A stretch of 64,000 nucleotides of DNA, taken from NCBI RefSeq assembly GCF_004349135.1, contig NZ_SMFN01000005.1, positions 97,024-161,023 of the forward strand, written 5' to 3'. Below, piece by piece: positions 45,806 through 54,500 of this stretch. Both the position numbers and the translations under genes were made by a program. Positions within the stretch are counted from its first letter, which is position 1. Each line of letters opens with the position of its first letter. The stretch is from Flavobacterium sandaracinum (GTDB lineage Bacteria; Bacteroidota; Bacteroidia; Flavobacteriales; Flavobacteriaceae). The notes below the pieces were generated by a model, which had not been told where the DNA came from, made no database searches, and saw only the letters and a program-made list of their open reading frames with translations.

Positions 45806-47398
45806 TTATTTTTGGTTTATTAAATCCATCAAATCAACATCATTCCCCAATAAGATTTCGTTCGAATTGATGCGGCCTGCAGGAGTATCATTTTCTAGTT
45901 TCAGCACACCGCGTGGGCACACCGCAGCACAAATACCACAACCTACACAAGACGAACGAACAATGTTTTCTCCTTTTTCCGCATAACTACGCACATCAAT
46001 ACCCATTTCGCAATACGTAGAACAGTTTCCGCAGGAAATGCATTGACCGCCATTAGTAGTTATTCTGAATTTTGAAAATAATCGTTGTTGTAATCCTAAG
46101 ATTGCTGCCATAGGACAACCAAACCGACACCAAACGCGATTTCCCATAATGGGATAAAAACCAACACCTACAACACCACTAAAAGCAGCACCAATAGCAA
46201 AACCATACCACTCCCTTAACGAATTACTGTCTATGAAAAGGATGTTTTGATTCCCTGAAAAATAATTAATTAACAACGAAATGATAATAATGGCCACTAA
46301 GGAAAGCATGGTATAAACCGCATCAGTATCTAATTCTTTGCGTTTAAAAAGATATAGAGCTCCTGTAAAAACGACTAAGAAAGTGATGATTCCCCAAATA
46401 AAATGGTCTTTGGTGATAAAGCTCATCTCAGGATTATTAGATAAAAAAGTAAAGATGACTGCGATAGTCATTACAAATGAAAATACGAGTACCAAGTGAA
46501 TCATCCACCGTTCAATTTTCCAGGATGTTTCGGTTTTACTCGATAAATGTCTAAAGCCATCTCCGGCCGTTTCGGCGAGTCCACCACAACCACAAACCCA
46601 AGAGCAATACCATCGTTTTCCATAAAAATAGGTTAGGATAGGGGAGATTATGAAAATCATAGCGATGCCAAAAAACAACATAAAGAGTCCAAGATTACCT
46701 CCTTCAAGCATCCCTTTTAAATGCCAATCATTAAAGAAATAGTAATTCAATGGCCACATGTTTTTCAAATCCTTGGCGAAATAAGCTTTGTCTGGATTTA
46801 ATTTTTCCAGTATTTCAGGGATTAAAAAGGCAAAACCCAACTGAAAAAACATCACTGATATTGTTCGCACTAATTGGTACTTATTGTGCCGGTATTTCAA
46901 GATAAATTTATACCCTAAACCCAAAATAGCAACAGTGTACAATGTGCCATATACAAACCATTGGCTGGCCACTTTTCCATTCAAAATATAACTTAGCGGA
47001 TCGAAAAAGCCAACGATTCCTGTGTTTGTTCCACCATCTTGATTTAGTCCCAAGTATTGGGGAAACCAATACAAAACAATGTAAAAAGAGGTCAGTATAA
47101 TACCCGTCATCCAAGCCCAACTTCCTCTATTAGTGAAGTCTTGATGCCACACTCCATTATTTTTTATTCCTGCAGGCTTGTTGAGGTAGCTGCGATTAGA
47201 ATAAATTATAATTCCTGTAAAAATCGCAACAATAGATCCCGTTAACCACAATCCTTTGTTTGGGAAAGAAACATTAAATAGAGCTAATGTCATGATGAAG
47301 AGGCCTAATAATCCAATCGCAACACCTAATTTTTGAATTCCGTCCATCCGAATGTTCTCATGAGAGGCGATGGATATATTTTTAACTGATTTGCTCAT
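45806..47398 (-). CDS. Membrane polyferredoxin (NapH/CcoG/NosR-like)
   Basis: A 530-residue protein with about ten membrane helices and a C-terminal ferredoxin domain. Two conserved membrane-edge cysteine motifs occur, WYCSWVCGCGGLAET and VWCRFGCPMAA. Two 4Fe-4S clusters follow: QCISCGNCSTYCEMG and SCVGCGICAAVCPRG. The layout resembles NapH, NosR and CcoG electron-transfer proteins, but it lacks an FMN-binding domain. The start is 1 bp after the stop of an FAD oxidoreductase gene, so the two should act together, passing electrons between NAD(P)H and a membrane or periplasmic acceptor. The acceptor is not identified. Confidence 0.88.
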   Translation of the reverse strand: MSKSVKNISIASHENIRMDGIQKLGVAIGLLGLFIMTLALFNVSFPNKGLWLTGSIVAIFTGIIIYSNRSYLNKPAGIKNNGVWHQDFTNRGSWAWMTGIILTSFYIVLYWFPQYLGLNQDGGTNTGIVGFFDPLSYILNGKVASQWFVYGTLYTVAILGLGYKFILKYRHNKYQLVRTISVMFFQLGFAFLIPEILEKLNPDKAYFAKDLKNMWPLNYYFFNDWHLKGMLEGGNLGLFMLFFGIAMIFIISPILTYFYGKRWYCSWVCGCGGLAETAGDGFRHLSSKTETSWKIERWMIHLVLVFSFVMTIAVIFTFLSNNPEMSFITKDHFIWGIITFLVVFTGALYLFKRKELDTDAVYTMLSLVAIIIISLLINYFSGNQNILFIDSNSLREWYGFAIGAAFSGVVGVGFYPIMGNRVWCRFGCPMAAILGLQQRLFSKFRITTNGGQCISCGNCSTYCEMGIDVRSYAEKGENIVRSSCVGCGICAAVCPRGVLKLENDTPAGRINSNEILLGNDVDLMDLINQK

Positions 47399-47399
47399 G

Positions 47400-48695
47400 T
47401 TATTTTGTTTTTAAACCAATGGATGGACTAGTAAATTGCTTTTGGATTTCTTTTTCGTATGAAGCAAAAAACTCGGGATCAAAATTAGCTTTCGCCAAAT
47501 GCTTTATAACATAATCTACCGTTTCTTTGTTAGTCAAGACTTTATCAAAGAACTCGTGGCGCATGCGGATCCCAAAAGTATTGATACCTAAAAACGTGCG
47601 GTCTTTTTTATCAAATGAAATTCGGATTGCTTTTTTACCCGAAGGATGTTCCCAGTAAAACTGTTCTTCATCTTCTTTGGCTATCGCCCAAACCCAGCCG
47701 TAGGTTTGGTACTCAATGTCTAAAAATTTAGCCGAATTGAACCAATGTCCCGGTTTATAAGCAGTGCGCGTTCCTGTTACTGTTTGCGCCAATACTTCTC
47801 CCATCATACGGCCTGTGTACCAAACGGCTTCTATTGGTCTACGTAAAGCAATGGCCTCATGCTGTTCTGCACAATCACCAATGGCATAAATATCTTTGAT
47901 ATTGGTTTCTAAGAAACGGTTTACTTTGACTCCTTTTCCTATTTCAATCCCAGAATCTTTTAAAAAATCAATATTAGGGGAAACACCTGCCGTCAGGCCC
48001 ACAATTTCGCATTCAATAGTTTCTCCTTTATCGGTCACGATCGCTCTAGCATGTCCATTTTTATCGGAAAGAATTTCGACGAGATTAGTTTCTAGTCTTA
48101 AATCGATATGATGTTCTAGTATATGACGGTTGATCATTTGGCTTTCGCCGAAAGGCAAAACACCATCCCAAAAACTTTTTTCTCGAACCAAGAAAGTAAC
48201 AGCGATATTGCGAGACCGAAGCATTTCAGCTAATTCGATGCCTATTAAACCGCCACCGACAATCACCGCACGCTTCGTGCTGGGCGCCCATTTTTCTAGA
48301 GCTTCTAAATCTTGCTTGTGATATAGTCCCGTTACGCCTTGTAAATCTTGACCTGGCCAGCCATATTTATTGGGTTTGGATCCTGTCGCTAGTACTAATT
48401 TATCATATTTGAGTCTGTTGTTGTTGGCTAAGATAATTTCTTTTGAATCAGGAACTACGGCAATTACTACTCCTTGAACGAGGTCGATCTTATTTTTCTT
48501 CCAGAAATTATTTTCATAGGATTGCGTGTGTTCAAACTTCATATGTCCCATGAATACGTACATCAATGCGGTACGCGAAAAGAAAAATTCAGTTTCAGAG
48601 GAGACAATAGTAATTTTTGAATCTGATTTTTTTCGAATGTGCCGTGCAAGAGTAACTCCCGCAATCCCATTACCGATAATAACTATATGTTCCAT
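47400..48695 (-). CDS. NAD(P)/FAD-dependent oxidoreductase
   Basis: A 431-residue two-dinucleotide-fold flavoprotein. The FAD loop is VIIGNGIAGVTLARHIRKKS, the NAD(P) loop VIVGGGLIGIELAEML near residue 146, and the second FAD block IYAIGDCAEQ near residue 270. No redox-active CxxC pair is seen near the FAD loop, so it is nearer to the ferredoxin-reductase/rubredoxin-reductase group than to thioredoxin reductase. It is coupled to the polyferredoxin gene (1-bp gap) and lies 90 bp after the DUF6503-like lipoprotein gene. Confidence 0.92.
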   Translation of the reverse strand: MEHIVIIGNGIAGVTLARHIRKKSDSKITIVSSETEFFFSRTALMYVFMGHMKFEHTQSYENNFWKKNKIDLVQGVVIAVVPDSKEIILANNNRLKYDKLVLATGSKPNKYGWPGQDLQGVTGLYHKQDLEALEKWAPSTKRAVIVGGGLIGIELAEMLRSRNIAVTFLVREKSFWDGVLPFGESQMINRHILEHHIDLRLETNLVEILSDKNGHARAIVTDKGETIECEIVGLTAGVSPNIDFLKDSGIEIGKGVKVNRFLETNIKDIYAIGDCAEQHEAIALRRPIEAVWYTGRMMGEVLAQTVTGTRTAYKPGHWFNSAKFLDIEYQTYGWVWAIAKEDEEQFYWEHPSGKKAIRISFDKKDRTFLGINTFGIRMRHEFFDKVLTNKETVDYVIKHLAKANFDPEFFASYEKEIQKQFTSPSIGLKTK

Positions 48696-48785
48696 AGTAA
48701 AAATGAATTTCGTCGTTAGTTTTTCAAGAAAAAGAGTCGGTTACTGTCCTTAGCGTTTGTAATTTAGCTTGAAAGCATAAATGGT

Positions 48786-49541
48786 TTATATGGTTTTAAA
48801 ATCTGTTGCAGGCGTAAAATAATCCTCAGTTGTTTTGATAAATTTAATATTTTCGAGAGTGGCTTGTCCTAATTCATCGGTAAGTCCTTTTCCCTCTTCC
48901 CATCCCCAGAAAATCCATTTATTAGCTATAGGAATACCATCCACCTCTTTGTAGTCTAAATATTGAATCGCATGCGGGTTTTTCTCTGCGGCTTCTTTAC
49001 CCGCTGTTAATGTAACAATATACGCTGCTTTTTCGAGTAAGTTTGTCTTTTTATTTGCATAGACGACATACCAATCGTCTGGTGCATCACCGGTTCCTGA
49101 TTTGAATGTGAGCTTTTCGGCGAGGTACTTTTCCTGGTCTTTTTCTTTATTTTCGTAAGAATTCCAGATGGTTCCTGGATCACTTAATTTAGTGGGAAGT
49201 AGGAAAAAATAGGCCCAAGTAAAAGCATCAAATCGGACGGACTCTTCATTTGGTACTGTTGAAGAATAGAATACTTTATCGTTATCGAAAATGATTTTCG
49301 CTCCATTTTTATACTCAATGACTCCTTTTGTGGAGTTAGTAAGGACAGTAAATTTAGCAGTTATTTTTTCTTTACCGCCAAAGAATAATTTTAGATCAAA
49401 CTGCACCGCTTCTTGAGCTAAAAATTCTTTTTTCTGGTGTGCTTTCTCCACTTTGTCTGTGAATTTTATGTTTTCTTCTTTTGATTTACATCCAACAAGC
49501 ATAAGAATGGCAAAGGATAAAGTGAGGGCAATTTTTTTCAT
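48786..49541 (-). CDS. DUF6503-like lipoprotein
   Basis: A 251-residue lipoprotein (LVGC, Cys18). The body is beta-rich and resembles LolA/LolB-type lipid-binding shells: VEKAHQKKEFLAQEAVQFDL, GVIEYKNGAKIIFDNDKVFY, YLDYKEVDGIPIANKWIFW. I match it to the DUF6503 group, which has no known function. It is placed between a TIGR04283-type glycosyltransferase and the FAD oxidoreductase. A role in carrying a lipid or glycolipid product through the periplasm is possible but speculative. Confidence 0.78.
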   Translation of the reverse strand: MKKIALTLSFAILMLVGCKSKEENIKFTDKVEKAHQKKEFLAQEAVQFDLKLFFGGKEKITAKFTVLTNSTKGVIEYKNGAKIIFDNDKVFYSSTVPNEESVRFDAFTWAYFFLLPTKLSDPGTIWNSYENKEKDQEKYLAEKLTFKSGTGDAPDDWYVVYANKKTNLLEKAAYIVTLTAGKEAAEKNPHAIQYLDYKEVDGIPIANKWIFWGWEEGKGLTDELGQATLENIKFIKTTEDYFTPATDFKTI

Positions 49542-49603
49542 TATGAATTATTTAATTAGTGTAATTGTTGTTTTTATGCGGTGTAATATTTTATTAGGCA
49601 AAC

Positions 49604-50296
49604 TTATAGGATGTGTTTTTTATAATACTGAAGCATACTTTCAGCAGAATGACCTAATCTGCGTTTAAGATGAATGATCCCAAAATGGAATTGCAAACGC
49701 CAAACCCCATTTTCGCGGTATCTTCTGGCTGAAGCACTAATATAATCCGGAAGTACTACAAATTGTTTTTTGGCGTAAAGCCTAGAAATGATTTCGTTGT
49801 CTTCATAAATAATATATTTTTCATCAAACCCTTTTATTTCCTCAAACAAATTTTTAGTTATAAATAAGGATTGGTCTCCGCCGCGACAGGAAATATGATT
49901 GAATCGAGTGAACCACTGTGAAACCATTAAAAGAGGGTGATTATAATCAAATTTTAGTCGGAAACAGCCTGCCAGATTCCCTTTTTGAACCGCATTAGTG
50001 ATAATCTGATCAAAATGCTTTGGTGGTAAACCATCGCAATGCAAAAAATAGAGAATGTTACCAGTTGCTGCTTTAGCTCCTGCATTCATTTGTTTCGCTC
50101 TTCCTTTCCCTACTTCAATTAATCGTATATTAAAATTTGTATATAAACTATCTTGCGAGCCATCAGTGCTGCCTCCATCAACAACGATTATTTCGATTGC
50201 CTCTTTCTGGAAAGCTTTGTTTTCAAGTTGTACTAGTAATTTACTAATACTATTGACTTCATTAAAAATAGGGATGATAATCGAAATTTTATTCAT
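49604..50296 (-). CDS. TIGR04283-type GT2 glycosyltransferase
   Basis: A 230-residue GT2 enzyme: IIIPIFNEVNSISKLLVQL, VVDGGSTDGSQDS, FLHCDGLPPKHFDQII with the metal-binding HCD in place of DxD, and ISCRGGDQSLFITKNLF. This pattern is that of the family named rSAM/selenodomain-associated transferase 2, also labelled arsenosugar glycosyltransferase. The usual radical SAM partner is absent from the window. The start overlaps the DUF547 gene by 8 bp. The companion TIGR04282 protein is three genes upstream. Confidence 0.88.
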   Translation of the reverse strand: MNKISIIIPIFNEVNSISKLLVQLENKAFQKEAIEIIVVDGGSTDGSQDSLYTNFNIRLIEVGKGRAKQMNAGAKAATGNILYFLHCDGLPPKHFDQIITNAVQKGNLAGCFRLKFDYNHPLLMVSQWFTRFNHISCRGGDQSLFITKNLFEEIKGFDEKYIIYEDNEIISRLYAKKQFVVLPDYISASARRYRENGVWRLQFHFGIIHLKRRLGHSAESMLQYYKKHIL

Positions 50297-51047
50297 TCAA
50301 ACTCCAGTTGTACTCTTTATAATTTATTTTTGCTTTACTACTGATTTTTACCGTGCTGTATTGGTTTAGAAAATCAATAATAGAACCTTTGCTTTTAAAA
50401 TCACCGGAAAACCAATCGAATATTTTTGAAATTTCTATTTTATTTTCGGTTAATGTGTTTTTCGTTTTGTCATTAATAAAACTTTTTGCAACGGCTTTTA
50501 ATTGTTGTTCTAATTTTGCTTCAGTGTAAGCTTCAGTTAGTAAATTAGGACAGGAAAAGGAAGCACAATTGATAGCAAAATGAATTCTAGGTTCGTCCAT
50601 TTTGCGAAGTATTTCATGTTCAATTTCTTCTAGGCTGTACTTTTTGTTTCCCAAGGAAAAGAATTTTTTACCCCAAGGATCATTTATATCCTTGATGCTT
50701 TTGGTTGGATAATTATCTAAAATTAATTTCACGGTGTAGGCATTGTAGGCATTGATCCAATAGGCAAGAGTAGCGTTTTTAGACCACGATTTAGTAGGGA
50801 CATTTGCTGCTAATTCATTGAGATAAGCTTGCAATTTAGTACTGTCTTTTTTAAAGGCTTTGTAATTTACATTTCCGTTTTTAGAAACATTTTTTTGCAG
50901 TAGTGCATCCCATTTAGCATGATTCATACTGACAGCATCTGCTATAACTGTAGTTTGGTATGCAGCAGCTGGAATTTCAGTGTTATCCTTATTTTTTGCA
51001 CAAGAAAGAAGTGGCAATAAAAGTAAAGTTAAAAGATATTTTTTCAT
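50289..51047 (-). CDS. DUF547 lipoprotein
   Basis: A 252-residue lipoprotein (LLPLLSC, Cys16). The DUF547 core has an enzyme-like look: LAYWINAYNAYTVKLILDNY near residue 90, EHEILRKMDEPRIHFAINC and then ASFSCPNLL near residue 163. The conserved His-Cys pair (IHFAINCASFSCP) suggests a papain-like or transglutaminase-like fold. Biochemical function is unknown, though the family is often found near TIGR04282/TIGR04283 genes. Translationally coupled to the downstream GT2 by an 8-bp overlap. Confidence 0.87.
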   Translation of the reverse strand: MKKYLLTLLLLPLLSCAKNKDNTEIPAAAYQTTVIADAVSMNHAKWDALLQKNVSKNGNVNYKAFKKDSTKLQAYLNELAANVPTKSWSKNATLAYWINAYNAYTVKLILDNYPTKSIKDINDPWGKKFFSLGNKKYSLEEIEHEILRKMDEPRIHFAINCASFSCPNLLTEAYTEAKLEQQLKAVAKSFINDKTKNTLTENKIEISKIFDWFSGDFKSKGSIIDFLNQYSTVKISSKAKINYKEYNWSLNE

Positions 51048-51110
51048 TGGAGCTATTTTTAAATTAGATCAGTATAGTCGAGCATTAAACTCCTTCCTGA
51101 CAAAATGATA

Positions 51111-51983
51111 TTATTTTTTTAGGGGATAAAATTCTTGTTTGAGAAAATCTTTTGGGAACTCATTTTCGTCGGCAAAACCTAGTTCAATGTCTCTTCCATC
51201 TTTGGGAATGTAGTTGGTTTGAAATATATAGTCCCAAATACTTAGTGAAATTCCAAAGTTGACGCCGTATTTGTTCGGCATTTTTTTACTGTGGTGCCAA
51301 ATATGCATTTTGGGATTGTTAAATATGTACTTTAAAAAACCGTAGTCCCAGCCTAAATTTGCATGGTTTAAATGTCCTATGGCAATTGAAATGAAATGGA
51401 CGATAAACACATCCTGAAGATTTACACCGCCAATAAGAATAATGGGAATGTATAGTATCGCTTTGTAAACAAGTGGTTCCATCCAATTGTATCTAAAATG
51501 TGCTGCAAACCCCATTTCTTTTACACTGTGGTGGGTTTTGTGAATTTTCCATAGGAACGGAACAAAATGCAACAAGCGATGTACATTCCATTGAATAAAA
51601 TCGCTAATGATGAAAAACACTAATAAAGCCAGTGGTTTGGGTAACTCAGAGATAGAAAAAAGTTGAATAGAAGTTAATTCAAGTCCAAATTGCTGTAAGA
51701 TGTCATTAATAAACTGTTCCATCACATTAGATAATGCAATAAGAAGAATTAAATTGAGCAAGAAAAAATTAAAAAACAGATAAAAGAGATCTAGCCAAAA
51801 ATCTTTCCGAAAGATAGCTTGTTGTTTTCTCCACGGAAATGCAATTTCAAGTAGCCAAACTACCAATGAAATGGCAATTAGTCCATAAAAATAGTTATCC
51901 CAGTTCCAGTATAAAATTTCATTTTTCAGGTAATTGAAATAACCTCCATAGGAATTTAGTACTATGTCAATGTATTTTTCCAT
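51111..51983 (-). CDS. Sterol desaturase / fatty acid hydroxylase family membrane protein
   Basis: A 290-residue di-iron membrane enzyme with about four hydrophobic segments. The eight-histidine signature is complete: HRLLH near residue 143, HKTHHS near 157, and HIWHHSKK near 240, with HLNHANLG between. Members hydroxylate or desaturate fatty acyl, sterol or alkylglycerol lipids with O2. Here it lies among glycosyltransferases and redox proteins, so it may tailor a lipid anchor; electrons could come from the FAD oxidoreductase and polyferredoxin of the same run, which is inference. Confidence 0.92.
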   Translation of the reverse strand: MEKYIDIVLNSYGGYFNYLKNEILYWNWDNYFYGLIAISLVVWLLEIAFPWRKQQAIFRKDFWLDLFYLFFNFFLLNLILLIALSNVMEQFINDILQQFGLELTSIQLFSISELPKPLALLVFFIISDFIQWNVHRLLHFVPFLWKIHKTHHSVKEMGFAAHFRYNWMEPLVYKAILYIPIILIGGVNLQDVFIVHFISIAIGHLNHANLGWDYGFLKYIFNNPKMHIWHHSKKMPNKYGVNFGISLSIWDYIFQTNYIPKDGRDIELGFADENEFPKDFLKQEFYPLKK

Positions 51984-52044
51984 TTGTGGTATATAATTGT
52001 TTTTGTGGTGCTATATGTTGCACTGTTTAACAAACTTTTTTTAA

Positions 52045-52665
52045 TTATTTTACCGATCGGTCTCGGTTTAACTTTGCCCAATCGTAACTACTTCGTTTTA
52101 GATCATCAAAGGTATCAATATCATTTAAGCGATCCAAAAGGCAAATTTTATAACTTTCTAAATCCCTTACAGTTGCTTCAAAAACCGTGCTAGTTCCCCA
52201 TTCTTTATTCTGGAAAATAAGAGTATTAGAAGCTTTTAATCCTAATAAATAATAACCACCATCTTCAGCGGGACCAATTACTACATCATGATCTCCAATT
52301 TTTTTAAAAGCATTTTCAATAATTGCCGCTTTTAAATCAAACAAATCGCTACCTATAATAATACAGTTTTGGTATCCCATTTCAAAAAGGGTTTCAAATG
52401 CATGTTGCATCCGTTTTCCTAAATCACCGCCAGCTTGTAACTTTTTTTGATAAATTGCTTCAGACCAAATATCATTGTCGGTAATCATCGTGTCATAAAA
52501 CACAAATTTATCGCATTCTAAAGCGCTTGTCTCATTTCTGGTATGCAAGAGCAAATCGTTGTAAACAATCAATGCTTTTTCGTCACCGATGGTCTTCGCT
52601 AGTCTAGTTTTTACTTTTCCTAATTCAGGATTACGGGTAAAAATAAGTAAGGCATCAGTTTTCAT
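52045..52665 (-). CDS. TIGR04282-type transferase (DUF2064, nucleotidyltransferase fold)
   Basis: A 206-residue GT-A-like protein. LLIFTRNPELGKVKTRLAK is the nucleotide-binding loop resembling MobA/CofC, CIIIGSDLFDLKAAII holds the metal-binding Asp, and VIGPAEDGGYYLLGLK is the substrate loop. The family is named rSAM/selenodomain-associated transferase 1 or arsenosugar glycosyltransferase. It overlaps the rhodanese gene by 11 bp. The canonical motifs are intact, unlike in its divergent relative at 29664-30362. Confidence 0.9.
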   Translation of the reverse strand: MKTDALLIFTRNPELGKVKTRLAKTIGDEKALIVYNDLLLHTRNETSALECDKFVFYDTMITDNDIWSEAIYQKKLQAGGDLGKRMQHAFETLFEMGYQNCIIIGSDLFDLKAAIIENAFKKIGDHDVVIGPAEDGGYYLLGLKASNTLIFQNKEWGTSTVFEATVRDLESYKICLLDRLNDIDTFDDLKRSSYDWAKLNRDRSVK

Positions 52666-53149
52666 AAACCTTAATACCTTTGGTTAAATACGCACTCCAA
52701 GTTTGATTAAAAGTATGGATGCTGTCGGTCACTTTATTTTGATTGTTTACCACCTTTCCTCCAAAATTTTTATATTCAAAGATCCCTCCGTATAAATTGT
52801 AGACATTTTTGTAACCTAATTTTTGCAGTTTTTCACCTATTTGTTCACTGCGCACGCCAATGGAACAATAAACAACAATAGTGGCACTTTTATCTTTAAC
52901 AGTTGCGGACACTTTTTTAGCATCGAAATGATCAAATCCTACCGGAATAGCATTTTTGATATGACTAACGTTGAATTCTTTAGGTTCTCTGGCGTCTAAG
53001 TATACTAGGCTTTTTTTATTTTTTAGTTCACCGACTTTAATATACGGAATCGTCTCTTTATTAAGTTTTTTCAATACCTGCGGAATGCTGTTTTGTGCAG
53101 ACAAAGCGACTGAAAAAATAAAACTCATAATGTAGATGTAAAAGCGCAT
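52655..53149 (-). CDS. Exported single-domain rhodanese
   Basis: A 164-residue protein with signal peptide (YIYIMSFIFSVALSAQ) and one rhodanese domain. VYLDAREPKEFNVSHIKNAI is the CH2A block and VVYCSIGVRSEQIGEKLQKL is the active-site loop with its persulfide Cys. It should carry sulfane sulfur, or bind an oxyanion such as arsenate or selenate, in the periplasm. First gene of the 13-gene minus-strand run, with an 11-bp overlap with the TIGR04282 gene. Confidence 0.91.
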   Translation of the reverse strand: MRFYIYIMSFIFSVALSAQNSIPQVLKKLNKETIPYIKVGELKNKKSLVYLDAREPKEFNVSHIKNAIPVGFDHFDAKKVSATVKDKSATIVVYCSIGVRSEQIGEKLQKLGYKNVYNLYGGIFEYKNFGGKVVNNQNKVTDSIHTFNQTWSAYLTKGIKVYEN

Positions 53150-53351
53150 GTTTTTTTTATAAAGGTATCCAATTTATTAGACGTCTAAAAACTTATTTCC
53201 TGACAGTGTAAGTTTTGAACACAATAAAAGAGAAATTTTGCGGACCATAAAAGTTTTTCTAGCATCTTGGTGAATGTTATCTTTAAGGAAATTACCCTGA
53301 ATTTTTATATCAGATCTATCGTAAAACACGTTATTATTCTGTAAATTAGCA

Positions 53352-53365
53352 TTGGCAATTGCCAA
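53352..53365. promoter_or_regulatory. Perfect 14-bp palindrome upstream of a lipoprotein gene
   Basis: TTGGCAATTGCCAA is self-complementary and lies 24 bp before the ATG at 53390, in the divergent gap with the rhodanese gene (start 53149). It could be an operator; no TAnnTTTG box is evident next to it. Confidence 0.3.
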
Positions 53366-53389
53366 AATTATTAACTAATAAAAACTATT

Positions 53390-53866
53390 ATGAAAAATCT
53401 ACGCCTTTTTTGTTTGCTATTGACCTGTATTGGACTCGGAAGCTGTAAAAATAATCAAAGTGAAAAAATCATCAAAGCTAAGGAAGCCAAAGAGCTAGTA
53501 AGCGAACAGTGCTATAAAGCGGTTTATGAAAAAGACACGCTTGATTTGAAAATTAACACGTTCAAAGATGGAGAAATAACAGGTGATATGGTGATGGCAA
53601 TTGCTGATATGCCGAAAAAGGTAGGTGAAATCGCAGGAGAATTTCGAGGGGATACCTTATTTGCAAGCTATACTTTTATCCAAGGTAGTAATAAAGAAAA
53701 AACATTTAAAAATCCAATGGCTTTCTTGAAGCGAGGGAATGAACTTATTTTAGGGAATGGACAAATACAAATCACGTTGGGAGCTTCTCACTTTGTAAAA
53801 GGGGAGCCAATTGATTTTGATCGAGTGAAATATAAATTCGCTGAAGTGGATTGTATTAAAAAATAA
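53390..53866 (+). CDS. Small lipoprotein of unknown function
   Basis: A 158-residue lipoprotein (LTCIGLGSC, Cys19). The mature part starts with a charged stretch (NNQSEKIIKAKEAKELVSEQ) then a beta-rich domain (CYKAVYEKDTLDLKINTFKD; GDMVMAIADMPKKVGEIAGE; MAFLKRGNELILGNGQIQIT). Two cysteines in the mature domain (SEQC and EVDC) could form a disulfide. No family recognised. It is divergent from the rhodanese gene and ends in a strong terminator, so it is monocistronic. Confidence 0.82.
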   Translation: MKNLRLFCLLLTCIGLGSCKNNQSEKIIKAKEAKELVSEQCYKAVYEKDTLDLKINTFKDGEITGDMVMAIADMPKKVGEIAGEFRGDTLFASYTFIQGSNKEKTFKNPMAFLKRGNELILGNGQIQITLGASHFVKGEPIDFDRVKYKFAEVDCIKK

Positions 53867-53877
53867 TGAATTACTAA

Positions 53878-53901
53878 GGGAGCGCAAGCTCCCTTTTTTT
53901 T
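53878..53901 (+). terminator. Terminator after the small lipoprotein gene
   Basis: GGGAGC, GCAA tetraloop, GCTCCC, then eight T. A textbook intrinsic terminator. Confidence 0.95.
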
Positions 53902-53977
53902 ATAATACTAATTTACGCATTTGTTAAGTATAAGTAATTTTAAAGTTTGGATGTGCAAATAAAAGCGGCACATCAAG

Positions 53978-54500
53978 CTAAGCTTCATTTTTATAATTAA
54001 TTTGATTGTTAAATTCTTCAATAGTTGCATAATTCAAATCAGAATTCCTTCTAATTCTATTGTGCTAAACTTCAATGTATTGCTTCGTCTATTCGCTTTC
54101 GCTTTCACTCGGTTTAATTATTTCCAGTTTCAATTTTTCTTTAGGAACTTGTTTGTTTCCATAAATTTATACGGTTTTCAAGGATTTGAAAAAACTTTCT
54201 GCTATAGCGTTGTGCTAAGAATTCCCTTTGCGACTCCTACTTCGAGTTGTTTTTTATGGGTATCTAGAACATTTACAAGCTTTTTGCGGGCATATTAAAC
54301 CCCTTTGTAGGAATGACGAATTAAATCTTACTTTATATTTCGGTTGAGAATTGCTTTTTTCCATTTTTCAAGCGTGGTTTCTTATGTATTCATCGGATTG
54401 CTCAAAGTCCAACCTATAACCTTCCTGTTCTATAAATTCTTACTAGTTGTCAGGTATACAAGCCTTTATTGTATAGGAATATAAGTAACATCCGAAACTC
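53978..54500 (-). mobile_element. Decayed IS3-family transposase (OrfB) remnant
   Basis: Minus-strand translation gives successive pieces of an IS3-family DDE transposase broken by stops and frameshifts. VSDVTYIPIQ (about 54498), RKVIGWTLSNPM, DLIRHSYKGV and SRKGN then HNAIAESFFKSLK (about 54230, where CWDNA is expected) are followed by the C-terminal NYATIEEFNNQINYKNEA ending at TAG 53978-53980. No intact OrfA or complete terminal inverted repeats were found. TGTGCAAATAAAAGCGGCAC at 53951-53970 may be part of one end. Confidence 0.85.

Noticed and set aside
54002..54298. Plus-strand 98-codon frame rich in Phe and Leu
   Set aside because: Antisense to recognisable IS3 transposase fragments; the composition is that of a reverse complement.
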